64,000 bases of DNA from Neoroseomonas lacus (GCF_014644535.1 NZ_BMKW01000007.1:62001-126000); one strand, 5' to 3'. Positions 9,100 to 20,652 are shown, counted from the stretch's first letter. The notes: a model not told the origin generated them from the sequence alone. Numbers and translations are program-made.

Positions 9100-11012
9100 C
9101 GGGCGGCTCCGAAGACGAGCAGAGTAACGAAGACCGCGAGGCCCGCGATCATGACGAAAGCATAGCTGGCGACGCGCCCCGTCTGCAGGCGCACCGCCCC
9201 CTGGGCGGCGTCGACGGCGAGCGCCGCCACGCCGTTGGGGACGCCATCGATCATGCCGGCATCGACCTTCTGCCAGAGCATACGCGCGAGGGCGCGGGTC
9301 GGGCGGACGAAGATCGCGTCATAGAGCTCGTCGAAATACCACTTGTTCAGTAGGAACAGGTAGATGGCATGGAAGGTCGCGGCGAGCTTGCCGGGGATCG
9401 ACGGCGCGAACATGTACATGATGTAGGCGAGCGCGATGCCCGACAGCGCAACGCCGGTCGGCAGCAGCGCCACCCATTCCGGCACCTCATGCGCATCATG
9501 CATGATGTGGTTGTGCGGGCCGTTGACGATCGCGCCGTTCCAGAACTGCTCCCAGTGATGGCCGATGAAGTCCGGCGCGAACAATGCGCCGGCGCCGATC
9601 GCGCCGGCCGCCAGGACCAGCAGCGGCGCCAGCATCACCCAGGGGCTCTCATGCACATGTTCCATCGTGTGATGGTCCGCGCGCGGGGCGCCGTGGAAGG
9701 TCATGATGATCACCCGCCAGGAGTAGAAGGCGGTCAGGAAGGCCGCGGCCACGCCGCAGACCCAGGCGTACATCCCCACGCCGGTATGCGACGCGAAGGC
9801 CGCCTCCAGCAGGAAGTCCTTCGAGTAGTAGCCGGCGAAGAAGGGCACGCCCGCCAGCGCCAGCGAGCCCACCCACATCACCGCATAGGTGATCGGGATC
9901 TTCTTCCAGATGCCGCCCATTTTGCGCATGTCCTGCTCGTCGGACATCGCGTGGATCACCGAGCCCGCGCTGAGGAACAGCAGCGCCTTGAAGAAGGCGT
10001 GGGTGAAGAGGTGGAAGATCGCGCCCTGATAGGCGCCGACGCCGGCGGCGAAGAACATGTAGCCGAGCTGTGAACAGGTCGAATAGGCGATGACGCGCTT
10101 GATGTCGTTCTGCACGCAGCCGATCGTCGCGGCGAACAGCGCGGTGGAAGCACCCACCACGGTGACGATCGCGAGCGCCGTCGGCGCGTATTCGAAGATT
10201 GGCGACATGCGCGCGACCAGGAAGACGCCGGCGGTGACCATCGTCGCCGCGTGGATCAGGGCTGAGACCGGCGTCGGGCCTTCCATCGCGTCCGGTAGCC
10301 AGACATGCAGGCCAAGCTGCGCCGACTTGCCGCAGGCGCCCAGGAACAGCAGGACGCAGATGACCTCATAGGCCGGCATGCCGCCGATCATGGCGTCGCG
10401 ATGCTGGTCGATGGCGCCGAAGATGGTGTTGAACTCAACCGACCCGAAGGTCCAGAAGGTCAGTGCCAGGCCGAGCATGAAGAAGAGGTCGCCGACACGG
10501 TTGACGATGAAGGCCTTCATCGCTGCGGCGCAGGCGCTTTCCTTCTCGTACCAGTAGCCGATGAGCAGGTAGCTCGCGAGGCCGACGCCTTCCCAGCCGA
10601 AGAACAGCTGCACCAGATTGTCGGCGGTCACCAGCATCAGCATCATGAAGGTGAACAACGAGAGATAGGCGAAGAAGCGCGGCGTCGTCGGGTCATGCGA
10701 CATGTAGCCGACGCTGTAGAGGTGGATCATGGTCGAGATCAGCGTGACCATGCCGACCATCACCGCGCTCAGCGTGTCGTAGCGGAGCGCCCAGGACACC
10801 TCGAACCCGCCGACGTCGACGAAGGTCAGGATGTCGAGCGTCTGCGGCGCATGGCCGAGTGCAACCTGGTAGAAGGCGGTCAGGCCACAGGCGGCGGCAA
10901 GCGCCATGCAGATGACAGACGTCATCTGCGACGCCTTGTCGCCGATCCAGCGGCCCAGGAACCCGGCGATGCTGGCACCCAGCAGCGGGAAGAAAACGGC
11001 GCCGATGAGCAT
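9096..11012 (-). CDS. nuoL: NADH-quinone oxidoreductase subunit L
   Basis: Distal antiporter-like subunit of complex I carrying the long lateral helix. It is 638 residues. The motif LGLHVWLPDAMEGPTPVSAL and the helix breaker region IKRVIAYSTCSQLGYM are characteristic. The hydrophobic C-terminal extension (residues about 490-638) corresponds to the lateral helix and terminal helix. It starts four bases after nuoK and overlaps nuoM. Confidence 0.96.
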   Translation of the reverse strand: MLIGAVFFPLLGASIAGFLGRWIGDKASQMTSVICMALAAACGLTAFYQVALGHAPQTLDILTFVDVGGFEVSWALRYDTLSAVMVGMVTLISTMIHLYSVGYMSHDPTTPRFFAYLSLFTFMMLMLVTADNLVQLFFGWEGVGLASYLLIGYWYEKESACAAAMKAFIVNRVGDLFFMLGLALTFWTFGSVEFNTIFGAIDQHRDAMIGGMPAYEVICVLLFLGACGKSAQLGLHVWLPDAMEGPTPVSALIHAATMVTAGVFLVARMSPIFEYAPTALAIVTVVGASTALFAATIGCVQNDIKRVIAYSTCSQLGYMFFAAGVGAYQGAIFHLFTHAFFKALLFLSAGSVIHAMSDEQDMRKMGGIWKKIPITYAVMWVGSLALAGVPFFAGYYSKDFLLEAAFASHTGVGMYAWVCGVAAAFLTAFYSWRVIIMTFHGAPRADHHTMEHVHESPWVMLAPLLVLAAGAIGAGALFAPDFIGHHWEQFWNGAIVNGPHNHIMHDAHEVPEWVALLPTGVALSGIALAYIMYMFAPSIPGKLAATFHAIYLFLLNKWYFDELYDAIFVRPTRALARMLWQKVDAGMIDGVPNGVAALAVDAAQGAVRLQTGRVASYAFVMIAGLAVFVTLLVFGAAR

Positions 11013-11016
11013 AGTC

Positions 11017-11325
11017 TCAGCCCTTCAGGGTCGAGATATCCTCGACCTCGATCGTACCGCGGTTGCGGAAGTAGATGACCACGATGGCCAGGCCGATCGC
11101 CGCTTCGGCCGCCGCCACGGTCAGGATGAACATGGTGAAGACCTGGCCCGTGAGGTCGCCCAGCGCGCCGGAGAAGGCGACCAGGTTGAGGTTCACGGCG
11201 AGCAGTATCAGCTCGACCGACATTAGGATGACGATGACGTTCTTTCGATTGAGGAAGATACCGAACACGCCGAGGACGAGCAGGATCGCCGAGACGGTCA
11301 GGAAATGCGTGAGGGAAACGGCCAT
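11017..11325 (-). CDS. nuoK: NADH-quinone oxidoreductase subunit K
   Basis: Small proton-channel subunit of complex I with three transmembrane helices; 102 residues, the normal family size. The start at 11323-11325 ([16 protein letters not shown]) was chosen over an upstream in-frame ATG because it matches this length. Conserved membrane glutamates occur in [16 protein letters not shown] and [13 protein letters not shown]. It begins one base after the nuoJ stop. Confidence 0.95.
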   Translation of the reverse strand: MAVSLTHFLTVSAILLVLGVFGIFLNRKNVIVILMSVELILLAVNLNLVAFSGALGDLTGQVFTMFILTVAAAEAAIGLAIVVIYFRNRGTIEVEDISTLKG

Positions 11326-11326
11326 C

Positions 11327-12010
11327 TCAGTGATGCCCCCCATGACCGTGATATTCGACTTCCTTGGGCTTGGCTTCCTCGGGCGATGGCGGTCGTTCGA
11401 TGCCGATCACCTTCAGCCCCGCACCCTGCGGCACCGAGCGCAGCGCGACGGAACCGCTACGCGCGATCTGTTCGCCGACATTCTGCCGGCGGGTGCCCGG
11501 GCGTTCGCGCAGCGTCAGGACGATGGCGCCGATCATCGCCACCAGCAGGATCAGCCCGCAAGCCTGGAACAGGTAGATGTAGTCCGTATAGAGGATGCGC
11601 CCAAGCGCCTCGGCGTTGGTCACGCCGGCGGGCATCGGGTTGAGCCGCAGCGTCATGGCTTCGGGGGCGAAGCGCCAGGTGGTGACCACCATCAGCAGCT
11701 CGATCAGCAGGATGGCGCCGATGATGGCGCCGATCGGCGCGTAGCGCTGGAAGCCCTCTCGCAACTGCGTGAAGTCGATGTCGAGCATCATCACGACGAA
11801 GAGGAACAGCACCGCGACCGCGCCGACATAGACGATGACCAGGATCATCGCGAGGAACTCGGCGCCGGCCAGCAGGAACAGCCCCGCCGCGTTGAAGAAG
11901 GCGAGGATCAGGAACAACACCGAATAAACGGGGTTGCGGCTGGTCACCACCATGACCGCCGAGGCGATCAGGATGGCGGCGAAGACGTAGAAGGCGAGAG
12001 CGGCGATCAT
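11327..12010 (-). CDS. nuoJ: NADH-quinone oxidoreductase subunit J, with histidine-rich tail
   Basis: Membrane subunit of complex I, five predicted helices in the first about 170 residues (227 in total). The pi-bulge helix region [20 protein letters not shown] is well conserved. The polar C-terminal tail after the last helix ends HGHGGHH, with four histidines in the last seven residues. This is not a core feature of NuoJ and could bind metal; this is inference. The gene lies between nuoI and nuoK in canonical order. Confidence 0.94.
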   Translation of the reverse strand: MIAALAFYVFAAILIASAVMVVTSRNPVYSVLFLILAFFNAAGLFLLAGAEFLAMILVIVYVGAVAVLFLFVVMMLDIDFTQLREGFQRYAPIGAIIGAILLIELLMVVTTWRFAPEAMTLRLNPMPAGVTNAEALGRILYTDYIYLFQACGLILLVAMIGAIVLTLRERPGTRRQNVGEQIARSGSVALRSVPQGAGLKVIGIERPPSPEEAKPKEVEYHGHGGHH

Positions 12011-12019
12011 CGGACGGCC

Positions 12020-12508
12020 TTACCGGTACGGCGCATCGAGGCGCAGCCGCTCGGCCAGCATCGGCTCCCAGCGGTCGCCGTTATCGAGCAGCTTTTCCTT
12101 GGTGTAGATCAGCTCCGCATGGGTCTCGGTGGCGAATTCCATGTTGGGCCCTTCGACGATGGCATCGACCGGGCAGGCTTCCTCGCACAGCCCGCAATAG
12201 ATGCACTTCGTCATGTCGATGTCGTAGCGCGTGGTACGGCGGGAGCCATCCTCACGCGGTTCGGCCTCGATGGTGATGGCCTGGGCGGGGCAGACGGCCT
12301 CGCACAGCTTGCAGGCGATGCAGCGTTCCTCGCCGTTCGGGTAGCGGCGCAGCGCGTGCTCCCCCTTGAAGCGCGGACCCAGCGGGCCGCGCTCGAACGG
12401 GTAGTTGAGCGTCGCCTTCTTCTTGAAGAAGTACTTCAGCGTCAGCGCCATCCCCGAGGCGAGCTCGGAGAGCAGCAGGCTGCGCGCGACGCGGTCTAGA
12501 GCGGCCAT
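12020..12508 (-). CDS. nuoI: NADH-quinone oxidoreductase subunit I
   Basis: Peripheral-arm subunit that passes electrons through clusters N6a and N6b. Two 8-Fe ferredoxin motifs are visible, [12 protein letters not shown] and [12 protein letters not shown], each followed by a proline. It is 162 residues, normal for alphaproteobacteria. The N-terminal amphipathic helix should contact the membrane arm. It sits between nuoH and nuoJ. Confidence 0.96.
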   Translation of the reverse strand: MAALDRVARSLLLSELASGMALTLKYFFKKKATLNYPFERGPLGPRFKGEHALRRYPNGEERCIACKLCEAVCPAQAITIEAEPREDGSRRTTRYDIDMTKCIYCGLCEEACPVDAIVEGPNMEFATETHAELIYTKEKLLDNGDRWEPMLAERLRLDAPYR

Positions 12509-12521
12509 GGTCAGGACCTCA

Positions 12522-13535
12522 TCAAGCCGGCAGCCAGCCGGTCAGCTTCAGAACGGCCGCCGTCAGCACCAGCCACACCAGGCTGAACGGCAGGAACACC
12601 TTCCAGCCGAGACGCATCAGCTGGTCGTAGCGGTAGCGCGGGAAGGTCGCGCGCACCCAGACGAAGGTGAAAAGGCACAGGCAGATCTTCGCGATGAACC
12701 AGATCGGACCCGGGATCCAGTTGAACGGCGCGATGTCGATCGGCGGCAGCCAGCCACCGAGGAACAGGATCACCGTCAGCGAGGACATCAGGATCATGTT
12801 CGCGTATTCGCCGAGGAAGAACAGCGCGAAGGACATCGAGCTGTATTCGACGAAGAAGCCGGCGACGAGTTCCGACTCACCTTCGGGAAGATCGAACGGC
12901 GCGCGGTTGGTCTCGGCCAGCGTGCTGATGAAGAAGATGACGAACATCGGGAACAGCGGGATGGCGAACCACACCGTCTGCTGCGCGCGCACGATCTCGG
13001 TCAGGTTCAGCGAGCCAACGCAGAGCAGCACGGTCACGATGACGAAGCCCATGCTGACTTCGTAGGACACCATCTGCGCCGCGGAGCGCATCGCGCCGAG
13101 GAAGGCGTATTTCGAGTTCGACGCCCAGCCCGCGATGATGACGCCATAGACGCCGAGCGAGCTGATCGCGAACAGGTACAGGATGCCGACATTGATGTCG
13201 GCGATCGCCCAGCCATCGTTCACCGGGATGACGGCCCAGGCGATCATCGCCAGCATGAAGGTCAGCATCGGCGCGAAGAGGAAGAGGACCCGGCTCGCGC
13301 CCGTGGGCACGATGGTTTCCTTCATCAGCATCTTGATGGCGTCGGCGAAGGGCTGCAGCAGGCCGAAGGGGCCCACCACGTTCGGCCCTTTGCGCATCTG
13401 CATCGCCGCCATGATCTTGCGTTCCGCATAGGTCATGTAGGCGACGCCGATCAGCAACGGCACCAGCAGCGCCAGCGTCTTCACGACGGTCAGGATCAGG
13501 ATCCCGATCGGGTGGTTGAAGAGGAAGTCCACCAT
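12522..13535 (-). CDS. nuoH: NADH-quinone oxidoreductase subunit H
   Basis: Membrane subunit at the quinone site; about eight helices, 337 residues. Conserved elements are [20 protein letters not shown] and the E-rich loop [20 protein letters not shown]. The start at 13533-13535 ([15 protein letters not shown]) was chosen: it lies four bases after the nuoG stop and gives the usual length, while the longer open frame reads back into nuoG. Confidence 0.95.
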   Translation of the reverse strand: MVDFLFNHPIGILILTVVKTLALLVPLLIGVAYMTYAERKIMAAMQMRKGPNVVGPFGLLQPFADAIKMLMKETIVPTGASRVLFLFAPMLTFMLAMIAWAVIPVNDGWAIADINVGILYLFAISSLGVYGVIIAGWASNSKYAFLGAMRSAAQMVSYEVSMGFVIVTVLLCVGSLNLTEIVRAQQTVWFAIPLFPMFVIFFISTLAETNRAPFDLPEGESELVAGFFVEYSSMSFALFFLGEYANMILMSSLTVILFLGGWLPPIDIAPFNWIPGPIWFIAKICLCLFTFVWVRATFPRYRYDQLMRLGWKVFLPFSLVWLVLTAAVLKLTGWLPA

Positions 13536-13539
13536 CACG

Positions 13540-15576
13540 TCACTCCGCCGCCAGGGCCGGTGCGGGCCCATAGGTCGCGGCGCATTGCGCCATCACATCC
13601 GAGGCGCGGCTAATGACATCCGCCTGGTGATAGACCGGCAACGGCAACACGAAGGCGGCCCCCGTCACCGCGCCATTCGCCGCCGGCCCGGCCGGGTCGG
13701 TGCAGCCGACGCGCGCCACTTCGCCAACCCGCGCGAAGACCGGGCTCGTCGCCGCGAGCCGCGCGCGGATCGCGTGCATGTCGTCATAGGACAACGTCTT
13801 GCCGACGCCCTCGCTATAGGCGCGGATGATGCGCCAATCCTCCTTCGCCTCACCGGGCGGGAAGATCGCGAGGCGCCCACGCTGCGCGCGACCCTCGGTG
13901 TTCACCCAGGTCGCGTCCTTCTCGGTGTACGCGGCACCCGGCAGGATGACGTCGGCTCGGCCGGCCATCGCATCGCCATGATGGCCCTGGTAGATGACGA
14001 AGGTGCCCGCGGCGATGCGCGCCGGGTCGAAGCCATCCGCGTTCAGCAGCCACAGCGCATCGACGCCGCCGGCCAGCATGGTGGCGACATCCTTGCCGCC
14101 CTGCCCCGGCACGAAGCCGAGTTCGAGCGCGCCGACCTGGCCGCCGAACAGATGCAGCAGGTTGAAGCCATGCCAATCAGGCGTCAGCGCGCCGGTCTCG
14201 GCCGCGAGCTGCCACGCCGCCGCCAGCACCGCCGCGCCATCGGCACGCTGCAGCGCGCCGCGGCCGAGGATGATCATCGGCTTTTGCGCGGCCTTCAGCG
14301 TCTCGGCGAAGCCCTGCATGGCATCGGGGCCCACGCCCAGATGCTGCGCCGGATAGGTCAGGTCGAGGCCGCGCGGCCCGACATAGGCGACCGGGAACTT
14401 GCCGGCCGACCAGCGCTTGCGGATGCGGGCATTGAGCACCGGCGCCTCGCGACGCACGTCGCTGCCGATGATCAACAGCGCGTCGGCCTCGTCGATGCCG
14501 GCGATGGTGGAGTTGAAGCGGTAGAAATCGGGCCGCGATGCGTCGATGGTCGCGCCGTCCTCGCGGCAATCGAGGTTAGCCGAGCCGTAGGCCGCCATCA
14601 AATCCTTCAGCGCCAGGACGGATTCCGCATCCGCCAGCGCGCCGGCGATGGCGCCGATGCGGTCGCCGGGCAGCGCGGAGAGCTTCGTCGCGATGGCCGC
14701 GAAAGCCTCCGGCCAAGTGGCCGGCGCTAGCTTGCCGTCCTTCTTCACCCAGGGGCGATCGAGCCGCCGACGCTTCAGCCCATCGAAGGAGAAGCGGCCG
14801 CGATCGGCCATCCATTCCTCGTTCACCGCCTCGTTGATGCGCGGGATGATGCGCAGCACCTCGGGGCCGCGCGCATCGACGCGGATATTGGCGCCGACTG
14901 CGTCCAGCACATCGATGCTGTCGGTCTTCTTCAATTCCCACGGGCGCGAGACGAAGGCGTAGGGGCGCGACGTGAGCGCGCCGACCGGGCAGATGTCGAT
15001 CAGGTTGCCGGAGAGTTCGGAGGTCAGCGCCTTCTCGACATAGGTGCCGATTTCCATGTTCTCGCCGCGATTCGTGCCGCCGAGTTCCGGCGTGCCGGCG
15101 ATCTCGGCCGAGAAGCGGACGCAGCGCGTGCACTGGATGCAGCGCGTCATCACGGTCTTGATGAGCGGGCCGATATCCTTGTCCTTCACCGCCCGCTTCG
15201 GCTCGCCGTAGCGGGACGCGTCGGAACCGAAGGCATAGGCCTGGTCCTGCAGGTCGCATTCGCCGCCCTGGTCGCAGATCGGGCAGTCGAGCGGGTGGTT
15301 GATCAGCAGGAATTCCATCACGCCGCGGCGCGCATTGCGCACCACCGGCGTGTCAGTGAACACCTTCATCCCGTCATTCACGGGATAGGCGCAGGAGGCG
15401 ACGGGCTTGGGCGCCTTCTCCACTTCCACCAGGCACATCCGGCAATTGCCGGCGACGCTCAGGCGCTCGTGGTAGCAGAAACGCGGCACTTCCTTGCCGG
15501 CGGCCTCGCAGGCCTGCAGCACGGAGGCGCCGTTGGGGACCTCGACCTCGATGCCGTCGACGGTGACCTTGGCCAT
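13540..15576 (-). CDS. nuoG: NADH-quinone oxidoreductase subunit G
   Basis: Largest peripheral subunit of complex I, 678 residues, which relays electrons from NuoF to NuoB/I. The N terminus carries the [2Fe-2S] ligands ([18 protein letters not shown]). Next come the His-Cys3 cluster in the [14 protein letters not shown] segment and a ferredoxin-type cluster, RCIQCTRC with DICPVGAL. The rest is a molybdopterin-oxidoreductase-like domain that no longer binds cofactor in the family. It is in canonical position between nuoF and nuoH. Confidence 0.95.
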   Translation of the reverse strand: MAKVTVDGIEVEVPNGASVLQACEAAGKEVPRFCYHERLSVAGNCRMCLVEVEKAPKPVASCAYPVNDGMKVFTDTPVVRNARRGVMEFLLINHPLDCPICDQGGECDLQDQAYAFGSDASRYGEPKRAVKDKDIGPLIKTVMTRCIQCTRCVRFSAEIAGTPELGGTNRGENMEIGTYVEKALTSELSGNLIDICPVGALTSRPYAFVSRPWELKKTDSIDVLDAVGANIRVDARGPEVLRIIPRINEAVNEEWMADRGRFSFDGLKRRRLDRPWVKKDGKLAPATWPEAFAAIATKLSALPGDRIGAIAGALADAESVLALKDLMAAYGSANLDCREDGATIDASRPDFYRFNSTIAGIDEADALLIIGSDVRREAPVLNARIRKRWSAGKFPVAYVGPRGLDLTYPAQHLGVGPDAMQGFAETLKAAQKPMIILGRGALQRADGAAVLAAAWQLAAETGALTPDWHGFNLLHLFGGQVGALELGFVPGQGGKDVATMLAGGVDALWLLNADGFDPARIAAGTFVIYQGHHGDAMAGRADVILPGAAYTEKDATWVNTEGRAQRGRLAIFPPGEAKEDWRIIRAYSEGVGKTLSYDDMHAIRARLAATSPVFARVGEVARVGCTDPAGPAANGAVTGAAFVLPLPVYHQADVISRASDVMAQCAATYGPAPALAAE

Positions 15577-15580
15577 GGGC

Positions 15581-16876
15581 TTACTCCGCCGCCAGACGCG
15601 TGTTGCGCGCCTTGTACGCCGCGATGCGTTCTTCCATCAGCGGCCGGTAGTGCCGGATCAGACCCTGCACCGGCCAGACGCCGCCATCGGCGAGGGCACA
15701 TATCGTATGCCCTTCGATGCGTCGCGTGACGTTCTCGAGGACGTCGATTTCCTCGATCTCCGCATCGCCGGTGACCATGCGGTCCATCATGCGCTTCACC
15801 CAGCCCATGCCTTCGCGGCAGGGCGTGCACTGGCCGCAACTCTCATGCTTGTAGAAGGCCGAGAGGCGCGCGATCGCCTTGATGATGTCGGTGGACTTGT
15901 CCATCACGATCACGCCTGCCGTGCCGAGGCCCGACTTGTGTTCGCGCAGCGCGTCGAAATCCATCAGCACGTCGTCGCAGACAGACTTCGGCAGCAGCGG
16001 CGTCGAGGACCCACCAGGGATGACACAGAGCAGGTTGTCCCACCCGCCGCGCACGCCGCCGGCATAGCGTTCGATCAGTTCGCGCATCGGGATGCCCATC
16101 TCGGCTTCCACGTTGCACGGCTTGTTCACATGACCCTGGATGCAGAAGATCTTGGTGCCCTGGTTCCGCTCGCGCCCGAAGGAGGCGAACCAGGCGCCGC
16201 CACGGCGCATGATCTCGGGCACCACAGCGATGGTCTCGACGTTGTTCACCGTGGTCGGGCAGCCATAGAGGCCGACGGCGGCGGGGAATGGCGGCTTCAG
16301 CCGCGGCATGCCCTTCTTGCCTTCGAGGCTTTCGATCAACGCGGTCTCTTCGCCGCAGATATAGGCCCCTGCCCCGCGATGCACGTAGAGGTCGTAGTCA
16401 TAGCCCGACCCGCAGGCATTCTTGCCGAGCAGCCCGGCCTCATAGGCCTCGGCGATCGCGGCTTCGAGCACGACACTCTCGTTGTAGTACTCGCCGCGGA
16501 TGTAGATGTAGCCGGCAACCGCGCCCATCGCGAAGCCGGCAATCAGGCAGCCCTCGATCAGCGTGTGCGGATCGTGGCGGATGATATCGCGGTCCTTGCA
16601 GGTGCCGGGCTCGGATTCGTCGGCATTCACCACGAGATAGGACGGACGCCCGTCGGACTGCTTCGGCATGAAGGACCACTTCATACCGGTCGGGAAACCG
16701 GCGCCGCCGCGGCCACGCAGGCCGGAGGACTTCATCTCGTCGATGATCGAATCCCGACCGCGGGCGAGGATCGCCGCCGTGCCGTCCCAATTGCCACGCT
16801 TGCGCGCCGCGTCGAGGTTCCAGGGGTGCAGCCCGTAGAGGTTCTGGAAGATGCGGTCCTTGTCGGAAAGGGCCAT
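15581..16876 (-). CDS. nuoF: NADH-quinone oxidoreductase subunit F
   Basis: NADH-oxidising subunit with FMN and the N3 [4Fe-4S] cluster; 431 residues. The nucleotide/FMN region [13 protein letters not shown] lies near residue 60 and [12 protein letters not shown] around residue 95. The cluster ligands lie in [11 protein letters not shown] around residue 350, with a further Cys in ICALADG. It is one base after nuoE. Confidence 0.96.
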   Translation of the reverse strand: MALSDKDRIFQNLYGLHPWNLDAARKRGNWDGTAAILARGRDSIIDEMKSSGLRGRGGAGFPTGMKWSFMPKQSDGRPSYLVVNADESEPGTCKDRDIIRHDPHTLIEGCLIAGFAMGAVAGYIYIRGEYYNESVVLEAAIAEAYEAGLLGKNACGSGYDYDLYVHRGAGAYICGEETALIESLEGKKGMPRLKPPFPAAVGLYGCPTTVNNVETIAVVPEIMRRGGAWFASFGRERNQGTKIFCIQGHVNKPCNVEAEMGIPMRELIERYAGGVRGGWDNLLCVIPGGSSTPLLPKSVCDDVLMDFDALREHKSGLGTAGVIVMDKSTDIIKAIARLSAFYKHESCGQCTPCREGMGWVKRMMDRMVTGDAEIEEIDVLENVTRRIEGHTICALADGGVWPVQGLIRHYRPLMEERIAAYKARNTRLAAE

Positions 16877-16877
16877 G

Positions 16878-17525
16878 TCACTCGCTCTCCGTACCGGTCA
16901 GCACCATGGGGCCGCCGACCGGCGCGCTGGTCTGCCGGCCAATGACGCTGCCCGGGGTCGGTCGCTCACCGCGCTTCAGCGCCTCGATCAGCTTCACCGT
17001 GCTCTCGTAGTCGAGGTCTTCGTAGTAGTCGTCATCGACGGCGACCATCGGCGCGTTCACGCAGGCGCCCATGCATTCCATCTCGGTCAGCGTGAAGTTG
17101 CCGTCGGCGCTGGTGTCGCCGTAGCCCTTGAGGCCGCCGGCATCCTTGCAGGCGCGCAGCACCTCGTCCGATCCGCGCAGCCAACAGGGCGTCGTGCCGC
17201 AGACCTGCAGGTGGAAATGGCCGATCGGTTTGGTGTTGAACATGAAATAGAAGGTCGCGACCTCGTAGACGCGGATCGGCGCCATGCCGAGGCGCTCGGC
17301 GATCACATCCATCGCCACGCGCGGCACCCAGGCGCTGCCCGTGAGTCGGCCCATCTGCTTTTGCGCCACATAGAGCGCGGGGATCACCGCGGAGGCCTGC
17401 TTGCCTTCCGGGTAGCGCTTGATGATGGCCGCGATCTTCGCCTCGCTCTCCGCGTCGAAGGCGAAGGAGGTCGGCTCGTCGTGCGTATGTGCGCCCGAAT
17501 CCGCATGATGATGCTCAGTGCTCAC
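16878..17525 (-). CDS. nuoE: NADH-quinone oxidoreductase subunit E
   Basis: The [2Fe-2S] (N1a) subunit next to NuoF; 215 residues. Thioredoxin-like ferredoxin ligands are in [11 protein letters not shown] and [10 protein letters not shown]. The N-terminal histidine-rich leader [15 protein letters not shown] is unusual for the family. The ATG overlaps the nuoD stop by four bases. Confidence 0.95.
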   Translation of the reverse strand: MSTEHHHADSGAHTHDEPTSFAFDAESEAKIAAIIKRYPEGKQASAVIPALYVAQKQMGRLTGSAWVPRVAMDVIAERLGMAPIRVYEVATFYFMFNTKPIGHFHLQVCGTTPCWLRGSDEVLRACKDAGGLKGYGDTSADGNFTLTEMECMGACVNAPMVAVDDDYYEDLDYESTVKLIEALKRGERPTPGSVIGRQTSAPVGGPMVLTGTESE

Positions 17526-18751
17526 CGGTCGATCTCCCCGAACACCACGTCGAGCGAACCGATGATCGCCACGGCGTCGGCCAGCATGTGACCCTTGGAA
17601 AGCACCTCCATCGCCTGGAGATGCGCATAACCCGGCGAGCGGATCTTGCAGCGATACGGCTTGTTCGTCCCGTCTGCCACGAGATAGACGCCGAACTCAC
17701 CTTTCGGCGCCTCGGTGACCGTATAGGTCGCGCCCGCCGGGACGTGATAGCCCTCGGTGTAGAGCTTGAAGTGATGGATCAGCGATTCCATCGAGCGCTT
17801 CATATCCTTGCGCGATGGCGGCGTGATCTTGTGGTCCTGGATCTTGATCGGCCCCGGCTTCATCTGCGCCAGGCACTGATGAATGATCTTCAGGCTCTCC
17901 TTCATCTCGAGCACGCGCACGAGATAACGGTCGTAGCAATCGCCGCGCGTGCCGACCGGCACGTCGAACTCCATGCGGTCATACACGTCATAGGGCTGCG
18001 CCTTGCGCAGGTCCCACGCGCAGCCCGAGGCGCGCAGGCAGGGGCCGGAGAAGCCCCACTCGATCGCCTGCTCGGCCGTCATCACGCCGATATCGACAGT
18101 GCGCTGCTTGAAGATGCGGTTGTTGGTGACCAGGCGTTCCATGTCGGCGATGAAGGCCGGGAACTTGTCGGCCCAGTCGCCGATCTTCTCCTCCAGACCC
18201 GCCGGCAGGTCCTTCGCCACGCCGCCGGGACGGAAGTAGTTCGCGTGGTAGTGGCTGCCGGAGACCTGCTCGTAGAATTCCAGCAACGTCTCGCGCTGCT
18301 CGAAGCCCCACAGTGCCGGCGTGATGGCGCCGCAATCCATCACGTAGGTGGTGATGTTCAGCAGGTGGTTCAGCAGCCGCGACACTTCGGCGAACAGCAC
18401 GCGGATATACTGCGCGCGTTCCGGCACCTCGATGCCGAGCAGGCGCTCCGTCGCGATGGCGAAGGAATGCTCCATGCTCATCGGCGCGACGTAGTCGAGG
18501 CGGTCGAAATACGGCAGCGCCTGGATGTAGGTCTTGTGCTCGATCAGCTTCTCGGTGCCGCGATGCAGCAGGCCGACATGCGGGTCGGCACGTTCGACGA
18601 CCTCGCCCTTCATTTCCAGCACCAGGCGCAGCACGCCATGCGCGGCCGGATGCTGTGGGCCGAAGTTGATCGTGTGGCTGTCGCCCTCGATGGTGCGGGT
18701 GACTGTCTCGACCGGCGCCTCGCCGATCGCGGGCAGGGGCTGCGCGCTCAT
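17522..18751 (-). CDS. nuoD: NADH-quinone oxidoreductase subunit D
   Basis: 49-kDa-type subunit that forms the quinone pocket with NuoB and NuoH; 409 residues. Conserved segments include [19 protein letters not shown] and the C-terminal DVVFGEIDR, which is the universal end of this family. The start at 18749-18751 overlaps the nuoC stop as ATGA. The longer reading adds 22 residues that lie over nuoC in another frame and was rejected. nuoC and nuoD are separate genes here. Confidence 0.96.
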   Translation of the reverse strand: MSAQPLPAIGEAPVETVTRTIEGDSHTINFGPQHPAAHGVLRLVLEMKGEVVERADPHVGLLHRGTEKLIEHKTYIQALPYFDRLDYVAPMSMEHSFAIATERLLGIEVPERAQYIRVLFAEVSRLLNHLLNITTYVMDCGAITPALWGFEQRETLLEFYEQVSGSHYHANYFRPGGVAKDLPAGLEEKIGDWADKFPAFIADMERLVTNNRIFKQRTVDIGVMTAEQAIEWGFSGPCLRASGCAWDLRKAQPYDVYDRMEFDVPVGTRGDCYDRYLVRVLEMKESLKIIHQCLAQMKPGPIKIQDHKITPPSRKDMKRSMESLIHHFKLYTEGYHVPAGATYTVTEAPKGEFGVYLVADGTNKPYRCKIRSPGYAHLQAMEVLSKGHMLADAVAIIGSLDVVFGEIDR

Positions 18752-19410
18752 GCCGGGCCCTCCAGGCGGTTCAGATGGACCTTCTCGTCGCCCGGCAGCG
18801 AGGTCATTGCTTCCCATGGGCTCATATAGTCGAAGTCGCGGAATTCCTGGGTCAGTTGCACGGGGCCATAGGCGACGCGCTTCAGCTCCTCGTCGTAGCG
18901 CAATTCGACGAAGCCGGTCAGCGGGAAGTCCTTGCGCAGCGGATGCCCGTCAAAGCCGTAATCGGTGAGGATGCGGCGCAGATCGGGCTGGCCGGCGAAG
19001 ACCACGCCATGCATGTCCCACACCTCGCGCTCGAACCAGGTAACGCTCGGCCAGAGATCCACGACCGACGGCACCGGCGTCGCCGCATCGGTCGTGACGA
19101 CAACGCGGACGCGGTGGTTATGCGCGAGGCTGAGCAGGTTGTAGACGACTTCGAATCGCTCGGCCTTCTCGGGCCAGTCGACGGCGCAGATGTCCATGCA
19201 TTGCTCGAAGCCAAAGGCCGGCTCGTTGCGCAGCAGCGTCATCAGCGTGATCAGCTGATCACGCTGCGCCTGCACCACCAGTTCCGCACCGAAGCGTTCC
19301 AGCGTGAAGCCGGTCACCGCCGTCCCGGCAGCCTGGGCGATCGCCGCGCCGAGCACGCGCAGCGGGTTCTCGGGCACGGCCTCGACGGCCGTCGTCTCGT
19401 TCTCAGCCAC
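18748..19410 (-). CDS. nuoC: NADH-quinone oxidoreductase subunit C
   Basis: 30-kDa-type subunit of the peripheral arm; 220 residues. Diagnostic text includes [14 protein letters not shown] and the [19 protein letters not shown] signature near residue 150. The start is the GTG at 19408-19410, overlapping the nuoB stop by eight bases. An upstream ATG in this frame would add 54 residues that are only an antisense-like shadow of nuoB. Confidence 0.93.
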   Translation of the reverse strand: MAENETTAVEAVPENPLRVLGAAIAQAAGTAVTGFTLERFGAELVVQAQRDQLITLMTLLRNEPAFGFEQCMDICAVDWPEKAERFEVVYNLLSLAHNHRVRVVVTTDAATPVPSVVDLWPSVTWFEREVWDMHGVVFAGQPDLRRILTDYGFDGHPLRKDFPLTGFVELRYDEELKRVAYGPVQLTQEFRDFDYMSPWEAMTSLPGDEKVHLNRLEGPA

Positions 19411-19957
19411 GCAGGATGGTCCCCGTCCGCCGGATCTTCTTCTGCAGCTGCAGGATGCCGTAGACCAACGCCTCGGCCGTCGGCGGGCAGCCGGGCACGT
19501 AGATGTCCACGGGCACGATGCGGTCGCAGCCGCGCACCACGCTGTAGGAATAGTGGTAGTACCCGCCGCCATTGGCGCAGGACCCCATCGAGATGACCCA
19601 GCGCGGTTCCGACATCTGGTCGTAGACCTTGCGCAGCGCCGGGGCCATCTTGTTGGTCAGCGTGCCAGCGACGATCATCACGTCCGACTGGCGCGGCGAG
19701 CCGCGCGGGATGACGCCGAATCGGTCGAGGTCGTAGCGCGCCATGTAGGCGTGGATCATCGGCACCGCGCAGCAGGCCAGGCCGAAGGTCATCGGCCAGA
19801 GCGAGCCGGTGCGCGCCCAGTTCACCACCTTGTCGACATTGGCGACGACGAAGCCCTTCTCCGTCATCTCCTCAGTCACGGCGTTGATCACGGCGTCCTG
19901 CGCCGCGCCGGGAGCCAGGGCCTGGCTGTTCCAGGCGATCTCATTGGTATTGCTCAT
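19403..19957 (-). CDS. nuoB: NADH-quinone oxidoreductase subunit B
   Basis: PSST-type subunit carrying terminal cluster N2, which passes electrons to quinone; 184 residues. Cluster ligands are visible as CC in [10 protein letters not shown], Cys in [11 protein letters not shown] and Cys in [10 protein letters not shown]. It follows nuoA by seven bases. Confidence 0.96.
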   Translation of the reverse strand: MSNTNEIAWNSQALAPGAAQDAVINAVTEEMTEKGFVVANVDKVVNWARTGSLWPMTFGLACCAVPMIHAYMARYDLDRFGVIPRGSPRQSDVMIVAGTLTNKMAPALRKVYDQMSEPRWVISMGSCANGGGYYHYSYSVVRGCDRIVPVDIYVPGCPPTAEALVYGILQLQKKIRRTGTILRG

Positions 19958-19964
19958 CGGGCGC

Positions 19965-20333
19965 TCACTCCCAGTCCAGGGCGCCTTTGCGCCATTCGTA
20001 GAGGAAGCCCACCGTCAGCACGAAGAGGAAGCCCATCATCGAACCGAAGCCGAGCCAGCCGATCCCGCCCAGCGCGATCGCCCAGGGGAACAGGAAAGCC
20101 ACTTCCAGGTCGAAGATGATGAAGAGGATGGCGACCAAGTAGAAGCGCACATCGAATCGGTGCCGCGTATCCTCGAAGGGCGCGAAGCCGCATTCGTAGG
20201 TGGACAGTTTCTCCGCATAGGGCTTCTGCCGTGCCGCGAGGAAGGCACCGCCCACCATCGCGATGGCGACGCCGCCCGCGATCCCGAGAAAGACGAGGAT
20301 CGGGAAATATTCGGCCAGCAGCGGCTGGGTCAT
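19965..20333 (-). CDS. nuoA: NADH-quinone oxidoreductase subunit A (first gene of the nuo operon)
   Basis: Small three-helix membrane subunit of complex I; 122 residues. The start at 20331-20333 ([15 protein letters not shown]) gives the family length. Conserved sequence: [20 protein letters not shown] with the loop cysteine, then [20 protein letters not shown]. It is the promoter-proximal gene of a 14-gene operon that continues into birA-coaX-rnj. Confidence 0.95.
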   Translation of the reverse strand: MTQPLLAEYFPILVFLGIAGGVAIAMVGGAFLAARQKPYAEKLSTYECGFAPFEDTRHRFDVRFYLVAILFIIFDLEVAFLFPWAIALGGIGWLGFGSMMGFLFVLTVGFLYEWRKGALDWE

Positions 20334-20438
20334 CGGAACCTTGCTCTCCCCTGCCCGCCATGCGGGAACATGGATTGTGCCGCGCCAGCCATACCGCAGC
20401 GCAGCGCGGGCGGACATTACCCGCCCTTCTCGCGCTTC

Positions 20439-20466
20439 GCCATAGTCGGTGGCGCCTTGTTTTCAA
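20439..20466 (-). promoter_or_regulatory. Candidate sigma70 promoter of the nuo operon
   Basis: On the minus strand a TTGAAA -35 element (complement of 20461-20466) and a TATGGC -10 element (complement of 20439-20444) are 16 bases apart, about 105 bases before the nuoA start. It is the only such pair seen between nuoA and the tRNA-Asp terminator. Assigned by eye. Confidence 0.4.
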
Positions 20467-20506
20467 GGATTTGCGTTACGAGGCGTTTAGCATGGGGGTG
20501 ATAACG

Positions 20507-20540
20507 AAAGCGGCGCCCGGGTTGTCCCGGGCGCCGCTTT
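20507..20540 (-). terminator. Terminator of tRNA-Asp (15-bp stem)
   Basis: A perfect 15-bp inverted repeat (20507-20521 with 20526-20540) around a 4-base loop. The outer part of the stem is AAA/TTT, giving a short U run on either strand. It lies just downstream of the minus-strand tRNA-Asp and upstream of the nuo promoter, so it most likely ends the tRNA transcript and insulates the operon. Confidence 0.75.
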
Positions 20541-20555
20541 ATTCGCTCCTGCGCG

Positions 20556-20632
<77 letters not shown>

Positions 20633-20652
20633 TTCTCCGCGGCAGGTGCGGG

